A stretch of 17,220 nucleotides of DNA from assembly GCA_002430755.1 (NCBI GenBank), contig DJCX01000072.1, positions 1 to 17,220 of the forward strand, given 5' to 3'. The DNA comes from Flavobacteriales bacterium UBA5939 (GTDB lineage Bacteria; Bacteroidota; Bacteroidia; Flavobacteriales; Schleiferiaceae). The stretch's first letter is position 1; every line of letters begins with the position of its first letter. A program made the position numbers and the translations under genes. Shown in pieces: positions 1 through 8,831 of the stretch. A model generated the notes under the pieces. That model was not told the DNA's origin and made no database searches. It worked only from the letters and a program-made list of their open reading frames with translations.

Positions 1-618
1 AAGACCAAAGCTGTAGGTATCCGCAGCATCGCGGTCACCAGTCGCCAAATACATAGTGTCTGGGTGAACCGGGTCAATAGCTAGATCACTCACCCCAATG
101 TTAGTCAACTCGTCGGTAAAGGTCTGCCAGCTCTGACCGTCGTCGTAGCTCACCCACAGACCTCCTGCAGGTGCACCTGCATAGATTGTATCGTTATGCT
201 TAGGGTGGAATGCGACATTGTTGATACGGCCAATTCCGCCGTTAGAAGGCGCATTATATGGACCCATAGCCGTCCATTCTCCGTACTCGTTTGTGCTTTG
301 GTTATTTTGACCTTGGATGGCTTGATACAGCAGTCCCGGATGAGGGCGTACACCATTTTCATCCACACGCTGGCCCATCATGTGTTCCCAGCGACGAAAT
401 TGTTTAATACCGTGTCCTTTTTCGTAAGGCACGCCGCGATGTGCTTTGTTGAATTTATCGACAACTGTATTGAAGTTCACGCGGTAATCTTGCATGGCTT
501 CAACCCAAGTCATTTCACGAATCTCCTTGTCTGTCAAGGTGTTAGATTCACGTTCTTGTGCATTGGCAATAAAAGTGGCGGCGATAAAGGCTAACGATAA
601 TGTAATCTTCCGTAGCAT
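1..618 (-). CDS. Secreted BNR/VPS10-propeller protein, N-terminal part (cut by window edge)
   Basis: The first 206 codons are present and the reading frame is open to base 1. The ATG at 618-616 opens a Sec signal peptide (K4 then a hydrophobic stretch, likely cleaved after the ANA at about residue 20). After a polar stretch of about 90 residues comes a pattern typical of sortilin/BNR-type beta-propellers of Bacteroidota: W-x-x-x-GP, GGIGR-N, a FHP...IYAG-PAGGLW step, then a DDGQSW Asp-box, and a second blade step with DLAIDP and TGDRD. In this family the full protein is often 700-1200 residues and ends in a T9SS sorting domain, but the C terminus is not visible here. Role unknown; such proteins are exported and often surface-attached. 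It lies 43 bp downstream of aspS on the same strand with no clear terminator between, so read-through from aspS is possible. Confidence 0.8.
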   Translation of the reverse strand, partial: MLRKITLSLAFIAATFIANAQERESNTLTDKEIREMTWVEAMQDYRVNFNTVVDKFNKAHRGVPYEKGHGIKQFRRWEHMMGQRVDENGVRPHPGLLYQAIQGQNNQSTNEYGEWTAMGPYNAPSNGGIGRINNVAFHPKHNDTIYAGAPAGGLWVSYDDGQSWQTFTDELTNIGVSDLAIDPVHPDTMYLATGDRDAADTYSFGL

Positions 619-661
619 AAGGATGTGTTAAGGACCCTAAAGCTACAAAAACCGCGCCTTT

Positions 662-2419
662 CTATTCGTCCGTTTCCGCGGTAGTTACGAGCTTTAACTC
701 ATTGAGTTGTGCTTCATCAATAGTAGCCGGAGCATCAATCATTACATCACGACCCGCATTGTTTTTCGGGAAGGCAATAAAATCACGAATAACCTCAGCG
801 CCGCCGAGGATAGCCACCAAACGATCAAACCCGAAAGCTAGACCACCGTGCGGAGGCGCTCCGTATTCAAAGGCACTCATCAAGAAACCGAACTGCTTCT
901 CTGCCTCTTCCTTGCTAAATCCAAGCAAATCGAACATACGGCTCTGTAATGCTCTATCGTGGATACGAATAGAACCACCACCGATCTCATTACCGTTCAA
1001 CACAAGGTCGTACGCGTTGGCCCTAACCTTGCCCGGTTCAGTATCTATCAAATCAATATCCTCTGGCTTCGGCGAAGTGAACGGGTGGTGCATCGCGTGG
1101 TAACGCTCTGTTTCATCGTCCCATTCCAACAACGGGAAATCCATCACCCATAGCGGTGCAAAAACTTCAGGATCTCTCAGACCCATTTCCTCTGCAATAT
1201 GTAGACGCAATTCAGAAGTTGCCTTGCGCGTCAAACGCTCTTCACCTGCCAAAATTAGGATCAAATCACCCGGTTTGGCATCAGCAGCCTTCGCCCACTG
1301 CGCTTGCTGCTCTTGCGTATAGAATTTATCTACTGAGCTCTTGTACGTACCGTCTTCATTGACTTTACAGTACACCATACCCTTCATGCCGATGTCTGGT
1401 CGCTTCACCCAATCGGTCAGCTTATCAATCTGCTTACGCGTCCACGAAGCTCCTCCTGGTACGGCGATACCCAATACAGTTTCAGCTTGGTCAAAGACCA
1501 TGAAACCTAGGTTTTGAGTAAGTGCATTTAGGTTGGCCAATTCCATCCCGAAACGGATGTCCGGCTTGTCATTTCCATAGCGCTCCATCGCCTCTGCATA
1601 GGTCATGCGCGGCACGCTATTAATGTCAACACCTTTCACGTCTTTCAACAAGTGAAGCAACAATCCCTCGAACGTATTTAAGATGTCTTCTTGCTCTACA
1701 AAGGCCATCTCACAGTCAATCTGTGTAAACTCGGGCTGACGGTCCGCACGTAAATCTTCGTCGCGGAAGCAACGCGTAATCTGGTAGTACTTGTCGTAGC
1801 CACTGACCATCAACAACTGCTTGAAGGTTTGCGGGCTCTGTGGCAAAGCATAGAACTTGCCCTCCTGCATGCGCGAAGGCACTACAAAATCACGTGCGCC
1901 TTCTGGCGTAGATTTGATCAAGAACGGTGTTTCAATATCCATGAAGCCTTGCTCGTCCAAATACTTGCGCACCTCGATGTTTACTCGGTTACGCAGCGCC
2001 AAGTTGCGCTGTAACGGACCGCGACGCAAATCCAAGTAGCGGTACTTCATGCGAAGCTCTTCGCCACCATCACTTTCTTCTTCTATGGTAAACGGAGGCG
2101 TGTTTGCTGCGTTCAATACGACGAGTTTAGCACTCTTAATCTCTACATCACCGGTAGGCATGTTGGCATTCTTGCTGTGACGCTCGATCACCTCACCTTC
2201 AATTTGTACCACCCATTCGCGGCCAAGTTTTCTTGCTTCCTTCAACAAATCGGCATCCCACTCCTCATTGAAAGCAACCTGAGTAATTCCGTAACGGTCA
2301 CGCAAATCCAAGAAAGTCATCCCCCCTAATTCACGCGAGCGTTGTACCCAACCTGCAAGAGTTACTGTTTGTCCAATATGTGCGGCGCGCAATTCGCCAC
2401 AAGTATGTGATCTGTACAT
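662..2419 (-). CDS. aspS: Aspartyl-tRNA synthetase
   Basis: Class II aminoacyl-tRNA synthetase that charges tRNA-Asp with aspartate in the cytoplasm. The 585 residues match the bacterial family length. The N-terminal OB-fold anticodon-binding domain is at about 1-110 (GWVQRSRELGG at 23-33). The catalytic core has the aspartate-specific QSPQ loop at 194-197, motif 2 with FRDED at 218-222 and RQPEFTQ at 227-233, the bacterial GAD insertion at about 290-410, and motif 3 GLAFGFDRL at 526-534. Residue 31 is Leu; non-discriminating AspRS often has His there, so this is probably the discriminating form (inference). I start at ATG 2419, where the protein opens MYRSHTCGE like other AspRS. An upstream in-frame extension to 2665 would run into tadA coding sequence and lacks homology. 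It is divergent from tadA, with a promoter candidate at 2440-2447. Confidence 0.97.
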   Translation of the reverse strand: MYRSHTCGELRAAHIGQTVTLAGWVQRSRELGGMTFLDLRDRYGITQVAFNEEWDADLLKEARKLGREWVVQIEGEVIERHSKNANMPTGDVEIKSAKLVVLNAANTPPFTIEEESDGGEELRMKYRYLDLRRGPLQRNLALRNRVNIEVRKYLDEQGFMDIETPFLIKSTPEGARDFVVPSRMQEGKFYALPQSPQTFKQLLMVSGYDKYYQITRCFRDEDLRADRQPEFTQIDCEMAFVEQEDILNTFEGLLLHLLKDVKGVDINSVPRMTYAEAMERYGNDKPDIRFGMELANLNALTQNLGFMVFDQAETVLGIAVPGGASWTRKQIDKLTDWVKRPDIGMKGMVYCKVNEDGTYKSSVDKFYTQEQQAQWAKAADAKPGDLILILAGEERLTRKATSELRLHIAEEMGLRDPEVFAPLWVMDFPLLEWDDETERYHAMHHPFTSPKPEDIDLIDTEPGKVRANAYDLVLNGNEIGGGSIRIHDRALQSRMFDLLGFSKEEAEKQFGFLMSAFEYGAPPHGGLAFGFDRLVAILGGAEVIRDFIAFPKNNAGRDVMIDAPATIDEAQLNELKLVTTAETDE

Positions 2420-2439
2420 GGTACTAATTGTTTGAACCG

Positions 2440-2447
2440 CAAAAATA
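2440..2447 (-). promoter_or_regulatory. Candidate aspS promoter, -7 element
   Basis: On the minus strand this reads TATTTTTG, a perfect match to the Bacteroidota -7 consensus TAnnTTTG, and it ends 20 nt before the aspS ATG. A TTG lies upstream at 2463-2465 on the minus strand, but the 15-bp gap is shorter than the usual 19-21, so the -33 element is weak. The 66-bp aspS-tadA divergent gap must also hold the tadA promoter; only an imperfect TATTTTG (2471-2477) is seen for that. Confidence 0.4.
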
Positions 2448-2485
2448 GCCAAACTTGTGGGCCAATTCCCTATTTTGCGTGGAAG

Positions 2486-2929
2486 ATGATAGACCTTAAT
2501 GATCACAGCATATTTATGAAGGCTGCGCTTGTCGAAGCTCAGCAAGCCGCCAGCGAGGGTGAAGTCCCTGTAGGCGCCGTAATTACCGCTGGCGGCCGCA
2601 TCATCGCACGTGCCCATAACCTCACGGAAAGACTCACGGATGTCACTGCACATGCAGAAATCCAAGCCATCACCGCGGCATCGAACTATTTAGGTGCCAA
2701 ATACCTCCAAAAATGCACCCTTTATGTGACCCTCGAGCCCTGCCCAATGTGTGCCGGCGCCCTTTTTTGGTCGCAGATAGGCCGAGTCGTTTATGGCGCG
2801 AGTGACGCCAAACGCGGCTTTAAAGAGCACGGTGGTGAATTGCATCCGAAGACCGAAATTATCTCAGGAATTATGGAAGAAGAGTGTGGCAATATCATGA
2901 CCCAATTCTTCCAACGCAAACGCAAATAG
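2486..2929 (+). CDS. tadA: tRNA-specific adenosine deaminase
   Basis: Zinc-dependent deaminase that converts the wobble adenosine A34 of tRNA (classically tRNA-Arg ACG) to inosine. The 147-residue protein has the cytidine/deoxycytidylate deaminase fold with the zinc and catalytic signature complete: HAE (His56, Glu58 as proton shuttle) and PCPMC (Cys86 and Cys89). The VPVGAVI step at 27-33 and the EPCPMCAGA context favour TadA over guanine deaminase or riboflavin deaminase, and length fits (about 150-165 in the family). I chose the ATG at 2486 (MIDLNDHSIF); an in-frame ATG at 2432 would add 18 non-conserved residues across the divergent promoter region, and an ATG at 2516 would also keep the domain. 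The SSS symporter follows after 4 bp, so the two are probably co-transcribed. Confidence 0.93.
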   Translation: MIDLNDHSIFMKAALVEAQQAASEGEVPVGAVITAGGRIIARAHNLTERLTDVTAHAEIQAITAASNYLGAKYLQKCTLYVTLEPCPMCAGALFWSQIGRVVYGASDAKRGFKEHGGELHPKTEIISGIMEEECGNIMTQFFQRKRK

Positions 2930-2933
2930 GCGC

Positions 2934-4754
2934 ATGAACCTTAGCACCATAGACCTCGCGGTCCTTATCTCATTGCTGGCAGCCACCGTTCTTATTGGAA
3001 TGTATTTCGGCCGCAGTAAGAAATCATCTATTAGCGAATACTTCCTTGGCGGTAGGTCATTGCCCTGGTACATCGCCGGTATTTCTATGGTCGCGACCAC
3101 CTTCGCCGCCGATACACCCCTCGCCGTTACAGAGCTGGTTGGGCAGTACGGTATCAGTGGAAACTGGCTTTGGTGGAACTTGCTCGCAGGGGGTATGCTC
3201 ACCACAGTCTTTTTCGCCCGATTATGGCGTCGCTCAGGACTAACCACTGAGGTTGAGTTTATTGAATTTAGATATTCGGGCAGACCCGCTGCCTTATTGC
3301 GTGGCTTCAAGGCCATTTACCTCGGCGCATTTATGAACGTCCTGATCATGGGATGGGTAAATGTCGCTATGATCACCCTGCTCCAAGGGTTCTTTGGATT
3401 GACCTATAATGAAGCGTTTTTATGGACTGGAGCGGCCCTGCTGGGTGTGGTCGTTTACGTCAGTTTTAGCGGCTTGAAAGGAGTGGTATATACTGATGTG
3501 TTTCAATTCCTTCTCGCCATGGCGGGCTCTATTGCTTTGGCCATTTATGTGCTAGACGCTCCTGAAGTAGGAGGTGTAGCTGGTCTCAAAGCTGCCTTGC
3601 CTGAAGAAACGTTCAAATTCCTCCCGTCCATTAGTGGCGAAGGTTCAAGCGAGGGCAGTTACCAGATCACCTTGGCTTCTTTCTTAGCGTTCTTTGGAAT
3701 GGTTTGGTGGACGTCCTGGTACCCTGGTGCAGAGCCCGGTGGTGGCGGATATAGTGCACAGCGAATGCTTGCTACCAAAGACGAACGCTCTTCTTTTCTA
3801 GCCAGCGCATTGTTCCAGATAGGCCACTACGCAGTACGCCCGTGGCCTTGGATTTTAGTGGCCCTGAGTGCTATCGCCCTCTATGGATCGAAAGGGAATC
3901 CTGCGGAGGACATGCCTGGTTTTATCACCTACGAAATGCTCGCCGGTGAGGCAGATTTCGAACCAATGAATGAGGTGCAGGAGGCAGAATATCTCACGTG
4001 GTCTCAAAGCTGGGCAGAGGTATATGGAGCGCAATTGCCGCAGGCAGTGAAATACAACCAAGATTACCGCTTCGGCTACATCTTTATCATGCGTGACTTC
4101 TTGCCGCAAGGGCTTTTAGGCATGTTATTGGCCTCCTTCTTTGCCGCCTACATGTCGACGATGTCGACCCAACTGAATTGGGGAGCATCGTATCTCATTA
4201 ACGACGGATACTTGCGATTTATTAATCCTCACGCGCCGAAGAAAACGAGTTTGAACATCTCGAAATTGACCACCTTAATCCTCGCCATTTTAGGATTGTT
4301 GGTGACCAGCTTTATGGACAGCATTGCAGGGGTGTGGCAATTCATCATGGAATGTGGCGCCGGCTTAGGGCTTGTACTCATCCTTCGATGGTACTGGTGG
4401 CGCATCAATGCATGGACAGAGATTGCCGCGACTGTTGCACCCTTTGTTGGATATGCGCTTGCACACAGTGTGCTCGATTGGGCGTTCCCGAACAGCTTCT
4501 TCTTTACCGTTGGGTTTACCACTGTGGCGTGGGTGGCAACAATGTACCTGACCACGCCAACACCGACCTATACGCTAGTGGAGTTCTACAAGACGGTACA
4601 ACCGGGTGGCGCATGGAAGCCTGTTGAGATGCGAATGGATCCATCAGAGAAGATTGAGGCACCTTCTACACTGAAGCTGTTTGTGTATTGGATCTTGGGG
4701 ATTGGGATTGTGTACGGCGCTCTGTTTGCTGTGGGTGCCCTCATTCTACACTAG
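2934..4754 (+). CDS. Sodium:solute symporter family (SSS/SLC5) transporter
   Basis: A 606-residue inner-membrane protein with about 13-14 hydrophobic segments, starting right at the N terminus (TM0/TM1 at about 7-24). SSS family marks are the EYFLGGRSLPW motif at 35-45, FAADTPL at 58-64 in the unwound TM region, the GLKGVVYTDVFQ step at 180-191, and a TM8-like YMSTMSTQLNWGASY at 406-420, whose Ser/Thr residues correspond to the Na2 sodium site in vSGLT-like structures. It should couple sodium entry to uptake of a small solute; the substrate cannot be told from sequence (sugar, amino acid and other solutes all occur). Between about 320 and 378 there is a long acidic, aromatic-rich extramembrane loop. 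Only 4 bp separate it from tadA, which implies co-transcription without obvious functional linkage. A strong terminator follows 20 bp after the stop. Confidence 0.88.
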   Translation: MNLSTIDLAVLISLLAATVLIGMYFGRSKKSSISEYFLGGRSLPWYIAGISMVATTFAADTPLAVTELVGQYGISGNWLWWNLLAGGMLTTVFFARLWRRSGLTTEVEFIEFRYSGRPAALLRGFKAIYLGAFMNVLIMGWVNVAMITLLQGFFGLTYNEAFLWTGAALLGVVVYVSFSGLKGVVYTDVFQFLLAMAGSIALAIYVLDAPEVGGVAGLKAALPEETFKFLPSISGEGSSEGSYQITLASFLAFFGMVWWTSWYPGAEPGGGGYSAQRMLATKDERSSFLASALFQIGHYAVRPWPWILVALSAIALYGSKGNPAEDMPGFITYEMLAGEADFEPMNEVQEAEYLTWSQSWAEVYGAQLPQAVKYNQDYRFGYIFIMRDFLPQGLLGMLLASFFAAYMSTMSTQLNWGASYLINDGYLRFINPHAPKKTSLNISKLTTLILAILGLLVTSFMDSIAGVWQFIMECGAGLGLVLILRWYWWRINAWTEIAATVAPFVGYALAHSVLDWAFPNSFFFTVGFTTVAWVATMYLTTPTPTYTLVEFYKTVQPGGAWKPVEMRMDPSEKIEAPSTLKLFVYWILGIGIVYGALFAVGALILH

Positions 4755-4774
4755 AAACCGAAACTTTAAAGCAT

Positions 4775-4804
4775 AAAAAAGCCCGGCCGATGGCCGGGCT
4801 TTTT
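4775..4804. terminator. Bidirectional intrinsic terminator between symporter and infB
   Basis: A perfect 8-bp GC stem, GCCCGGCC (4781-4788) with GGCCGGGC (4792-4799), with a 3-nt loop. It is flanked by an A6 run (4775-4780) and a T5 run (4800-4804), so it has a U-tract in both directions. It sits between the stop codons of two convergent genes. Confidence 0.93.
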
Positions 4805-4823
4805 AGTGTCTGTATCTTCTGGA

Positions 4824-7547
4824 TTAGCCAAGCGTACGCTTCACCTCAACCATTGCGTAGGCTTCGACAACGTCGCCCACTTTGATATCATTGAAATTGG
4901 CAATGTTCAAACCACATTCAAACCCTTGGCGAACTTCTTTCGCGTCGTCCTTGAAGCGTTTCAAAGAACCTAGTTTTCCTGTGTACACTACCACACCGTC
5001 ACGAATCACACGAACATCGTGGTTGCGCTCGATAACACCTTCGGTAACCATACAACCTGCAATGGTACCCACTTTCGAGATTTTAAAGGTCTCGCGGATC
5101 TCTGCAGTACCCTTGATTTCCTCTTTCATCTCGGAGCTCAACATACCCTCCATTGCATCGCGAACTTCGTTGATCGCGTCGTAAATGATAGAGTACATTC
5201 TGATCTCCACATCCTCTTTCTCGGCAAGCTTACGTGCTTGTGCAGAAGGGCGAACTTGGAAACCTACAACGATCGCATCTGATGCAGTTGCGAGTAGGAT
5301 ATCACTCTCAGAAATTTGACCAACGGCCTTGTGAATGATGTTGACCTGAATTTCCTCAGTAGTGAGCTTCTGAAGAGAATCGGACAATGCTTCAACTGAA
5401 CCGTCCACATCACCTTTAAGGATAATGTTCAACTCTTTGAAATCTCCCACCTGGAGACGACGGCCAATCTCTTCGAGGGTCATCTTCTTCTGAGAACGCA
5501 CGCTCTGCTCACGCATCAACTGGAGACGCTTCGCAGCAATTTGCTTCGCTTCACGCTCGTCGTCCATAATGATGAACTTATCCCCTGAAGTAGGCGCACC
5601 GTCCAAACCTAGAAGGTTTACTGGCGTCGATGGGCCTGCCACTTTGATGCGGTTGCCACGCTCATCGAGCATCGCTTTCACCTTACCAGAGTATTGACCC
5701 GCTAGAACGTAATCTCCAACTTTCATGGTACCCGCTTGAATGAGTGCTGTACACATGTAACCGCGACCCTTATCCAAAGATGCTTCAACGATCGTTCCAC
5801 TTGCATTCTTATCAGGATTTGCTTTGAGGTCTAGCATTTCTGCTTCTAGGAGTACTTTATCAAGCAGCTCTTCGATGTTCAAACCCGTCTTCGCAGAAAT
5901 CTGCTGACACTGGATAGGACCACCCCAATCTTCCACCAAGATATTTTCTTGTGAAAGTTGCTCCATAATTTTGTTCGGGTTCGCGACCTCGCGGTCTACT
6001 TTGTTGATCGCAATAACGATAGGAACCCCCGCAGCTTGAGCGTGAGAGATTGCTTCTTTTGTCTGTGGCATCACGGCATCATCCGCTGCTACTACGATAA
6101 TGGCAATATCCGTTACCTGTGCACCACGAGCACGCATTGCCGTAAAGGCTTCGTGACCCGGAGTATCTAAGAAGGTAATAGTCTGACCGGTGTGAACCTT
6201 CACGTTATAGGCACCGATGTGCTGGGTAATACCCCCTGCCTCACCAGCTATTACGTTTGCTTTACGGATGTAATCCAAAAGCGACGTTTTACCGTGGTCA
6301 ACGTGACCCATCACCGTTACAATAGGTGAACGTGGTTTTAAATCTTCTTCCTTGTCCTCTTCTTCCTGGAACGTTTCCGTTACCTCTTCATCGACGAAGT
6401 TGACACCAAAGCCGAATTCTTCAGCCACCATCTCAAGCATTTCTGCATCAAGACGTTGGTTCATCGTTACCATAACGCCTACGCCCATCAATGAGCCAAT
6501 AACGTCATTGACGCTTACCTCCATCATGTTGGCAAGCTCAGTAACTGTAACGAATTCTGTTACCTTCAATACTTTGCTTTCCTCCGCGGCCTGCATGTCT
6601 TTGAGCTCCTCTTTTTCACGACGCTCTGCACGCTTTTCACGGCGGATTTTGGCACCCTTGTTCTTCTTACCAGAAGTAAGTTTCTCTAGAGTCTCTTTAA
6701 TTTGTTTTTGGATTTGCTCGTCAGTCAATTCCTGCTTTTCGACAACAGGCTGGTTGCGACGACCTTTCCCTTTACCGCGGTTTTGGTTGTTGCCTCCACG
6801 TTGGTTTCTGCTTCTAGGATCCGCTTGTGCTGGAGTAGCGCCACCCGGTCCTTGAGTTTTAATACGAGTACGCTTCTTTTTCGGTGTCTTTGGCTTTTCG
6901 ACCGGAAGTTCAATCTTCTGACCGGTGAACTTAGGACCATCAATCTTTACGTACTTGGTTTTGATTTCAGCATCAGCAGGCTTTGCCTCCTCTGCTTTTT
7001 CTTCAGCCTTCTTGGTTGGCGCTTGCTCTTGCAGTTTCGCGCCTCCCGCAGCCTTCTTCGGCCCCTTCTCTGTAGGCTTGTGACTCTTGTTCTCTGCCGG
7101 TGCTTCAGCTGCTTCCGGCTTTGCCTTTTTCTTTGGCTTCTGAGCGTCAAGATCAATCTTGCCCATCACCTTCAAGCCGCCTGCAGGTTCTTCTTGCGCA
7201 GGAGCTTCTGCTTTTTCTTCTGCCATTGGCTCCTCTTTCGGTGCCTCAGCCACGAGTGCTGGCTCTTCCTTCGGTGCCTCTACTGCGGGAGCAGGAGCTT
7301 CAACCTCCTCAGCACCACCACGAAGAACTTCTTTTTCCTCCTTCGACTGCTGGCTCACCTCTTCGGCAGCTTTTTTCCGCTCAAGATCATCTGCAAAGGC
7401 AGTTTTCAGCACGCCGTACTGCTCCTCCGTGATCTTGGTATTACGGTTGTTTGGAATGTCGTGGCCATTTTTTGCCAATTCTTCAACCGCTCTATCTAAA
7501 GAGATATTGAGTTCCTTGGTGGCCTTACTTAATCTGACGCTACTCAT
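4824..7547 (-). CDS. infB: Translation initiation factor IF-2
   Basis: GTPase that brings fMet-tRNA to the 30S P site and promotes 50S joining. The 907 residues hold an IF2_N helical domain at about 1-55, a long low-complexity charged linker (about 60-320) rich in Ala, Glu, Lys and Pro with a repeated APKEEP unit (91-96, 102-107), a basic Gly/Asn/Arg stretch near 245-265, and a second IF2_N-like module at about 327-385. The G domain follows: G1 GHVDHGKT (414-421), GGITQHIG (438-445), DTPGHEAF (461-468), NKVD (515-518) and SAKTG (551-555). Domains II-IV complete the C terminus. The start ATG 7547 is supported by the conserved MSSVRLSKATKEL opening. Third gene of rimP-nusA-infB; 19 bp separate it from nusA. 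The linker varies freely between species and should not be used to infer function. Confidence 0.98.
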   Translation of the reverse strand: MSSVRLSKATKELNISLDRAVEELAKNGHDIPNNRNTKITEEQYGVLKTAFADDLERKKAAEEVSQQSKEEKEVLRGGAEEVEAPAPAVEAPKEEPALVAEAPKEEPMAEEKAEAPAQEEPAGGLKVMGKIDLDAQKPKKKAKPEAAEAPAENKSHKPTEKGPKKAAGGAKLQEQAPTKKAEEKAEEAKPADAEIKTKYVKIDGPKFTGQKIELPVEKPKTPKKKRTRIKTQGPGGATPAQADPRSRNQRGGNNQNRGKGKGRRNQPVVEKQELTDEQIQKQIKETLEKLTSGKKNKGAKIRREKRAERREKEELKDMQAAEESKVLKVTEFVTVTELANMMEVSVNDVIGSLMGVGVMVTMNQRLDAEMLEMVAEEFGFGVNFVDEEVTETFQEEEDKEEDLKPRSPIVTVMGHVDHGKTSLLDYIRKANVIAGEAGGITQHIGAYNVKVHTGQTITFLDTPGHEAFTAMRARGAQVTDIAIIVVAADDAVMPQTKEAISHAQAAGVPIVIAINKVDREVANPNKIMEQLSQENILVEDWGGPIQCQQISAKTGLNIEELLDKVLLEAEMLDLKANPDKNASGTIVEASLDKGRGYMCTALIQAGTMKVGDYVLAGQYSGKVKAMLDERGNRIKVAGPSTPVNLLGLDGAPTSGDKFIIMDDEREAKQIAAKRLQLMREQSVRSQKKMTLEEIGRRLQVGDFKELNIILKGDVDGSVEALSDSLQKLTTEEIQVNIIHKAVGQISESDILLATASDAIVVGFQVRPSAQARKLAEKEDVEIRMYSIIYDAINEVRDAMEGMLSSEMKEEIKGTAEIRETFKISKVGTIAGCMVTEGVIERNHDVRVIRDGVVVYTGKLGSLKRFKDDAKEVRQGFECGLNIANFNDIKVGDVVEAYAMVEVKRTLG

Positions 7548-7566
7548 AGAGTGTCTTTAGTGTTTC

Positions 7567-8811
7567 TTATTCTTCTTCGAATTCTTGCTTGAGAATTGAG
7601 ACGATGTTTTCTACAGTCTCCTCTTCCAAATCGGCTCTTGAAACCAATTCTTCTTTTGTCAACTTCAATACGCTCTTCGCAGTATCACATCCAATTTTCT
7701 TCAACTCGTCGATGATCCAACCTTCGATCTCATCGCTGAACTGGTCTAGTTCGATATCATCTTCGATTTCGATATCATCACGGTAAACATCAATTTCCAT
7801 GTCTACCAGTTTACTTGCCAAGCGGATGTTTGTACCTCCACGACCAATTGCCAAACTCACCTGATCCGGGGCCAAGAAGGCTTCAACGCGACGGTTCTCC
7901 TCGTCAATGTTCAATGAGGTTACCTTCGCTGGGCTCAATGCGCGTTGGATGTAGAGTTGTAGGTTATTGGTGTAGTTGATTACATCAATATTCTCGTTGC
8001 GCAACTCGCGAACGATACTGTGAATGCGCGATCCTTTCATACCCACACAGGCACCAACAGGATCGATACGGTCGTCGTAAGATTCTACAGCAACCTTCGC
8101 TTTCTCACCTGGAATGCGAACCACACCTTTAATAGTAATAAGGCCATCGTATACTTCTGGAATCTCCTGCTCGAACAACTTCGCCAAGAAACGCTCGTCA
8201 GTACGAGACATAATTACTACAGGCTTAGTGCCGCGGAATACTACTTCCTTCACTACCGCGCGGATAGGATCTCCCTTACGGAAGAACTCGCGCTCACCAA
8301 TCATTTGATCTTTAGGAAGAATTAGTTCGTTTCCTTCGTCGTCATAAACGATTACCTCACGGTGACGAACGTGGTGCACTTCACCCGTAATGATTTCACC
8401 TTCGAGGTCTTTGTAACGCTTGAATAATTCTGAACTGTCGTGCTCTTGGATTCTGCTGACCAAGTTTTGACGGAATGCCAAGATGAAACGACGACCAAGG
8501 TCAATCAATTTGATCTCTTCAGAAACTTCTTCACCAACCTCGTAATCCGGTTCGATGCGAAGTGCTGCACTCAATTCAATCTCTTGGTTCTCATCTTCAA
8601 CAGCACCGTCTTCAACAACCGTTCTATTGTGCCAGATTTCCAAATCACCCTTATCAGGGTTTACAATAACATCAAAGTTTTCATCGGTCTCGTACTTCTT
8701 GCGCAACTGGTTGCGGAACGCCTCCTCAATGAAGGCCATCAAAGTGGTTCTGTCGATGTTCTTTTCCTCTTTAAAAGCGAGGAAGCTTTCGATAATCGCC
8801 TGATTTTCCAT
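7567..8811 (-). CDS. nusA: Transcription termination/antitermination factor NusA
   Basis: RNA-polymerase-bound factor that modulates pausing, intrinsic termination and antitermination. Of 414 residues, the N-terminal RNAP-binding domain spans about 1-130, the S1 RNA-binding domain about 135-202, KH1 about 225-295 with GxxG loop GMKG (257-260), and KH2 about 300-346 with IGRGG (322-326). A C-terminal helix-hairpin-helix domain (about 357-412) follows. Proteobacterial NusA is about 495 residues with two acidic repeats; this shorter form with one C-terminal helical domain is normal for Bacteroidota. It lies 20 bp after rimP and 19 bp before infB, the classic operon order. Since NusA acts on terminator hairpins, the hairpin in the operon's own leader (9287-9313) suggests possible autoregulation (inference). 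Confidence 0.97.
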   Translation of the reverse strand: MENQAIIESFLAFKEEKNIDRTTLMAFIEEAFRNQLRKKYETDENFDVIVNPDKGDLEIWHNRTVVEDGAVEDENQEIELSAALRIEPDYEVGEEVSEEIKLIDLGRRFILAFRQNLVSRIQEHDSSELFKRYKDLEGEIITGEVHHVRHREVIVYDDEGNELILPKDQMIGEREFFRKGDPIRAVVKEVVFRGTKPVVIMSRTDERFLAKLFEQEIPEVYDGLITIKGVVRIPGEKAKVAVESYDDRIDPVGACVGMKGSRIHSIVRELRNENIDVINYTNNLQLYIQRALSPAKVTSLNIDEENRRVEAFLAPDQVSLAIGRGGTNIRLASKLVDMEIDVYRDDIEIEDDIELDQFSDEIEGWIIDELKKIGCDTAKSVLKLTKEELVSRADLEEETVENIVSILKQEFEEE

Positions 8812-8831
8812 TATCTATAAAACTAAAACTT

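Noticed and set aside
196..594. Plus-strand open frame of 132 codons opposite the first gene
   Set aside because: It lies fully antisense to a secreted propeller protein with a clear signal peptide and motifs, and shows no recognisable domain.
2420..2665. In-frame N-terminal extension of aspS
   Set aside because: It would cross the divergent promoter gap and enter tadA; the added residues resemble no AspRS, while MYRSHTCGE at 2419 is the family start.
7220..7300. Short tandem repeat in DNA (APKEEP-coding units)
   Set aside because: It lies in the low-complexity infB linker, where such repeats are common and evolve freely; not a separate genetic element.
6352..7560. Several long plus-strand open frames opposite the infB linker
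   Set aside because: They are mirror products of the repetitive Ala/Glu/Lys/Pro-rich infB coding sequence, give Ser/Leu/Phe-rich nonsense proteins, and overlap a certain gene completely.
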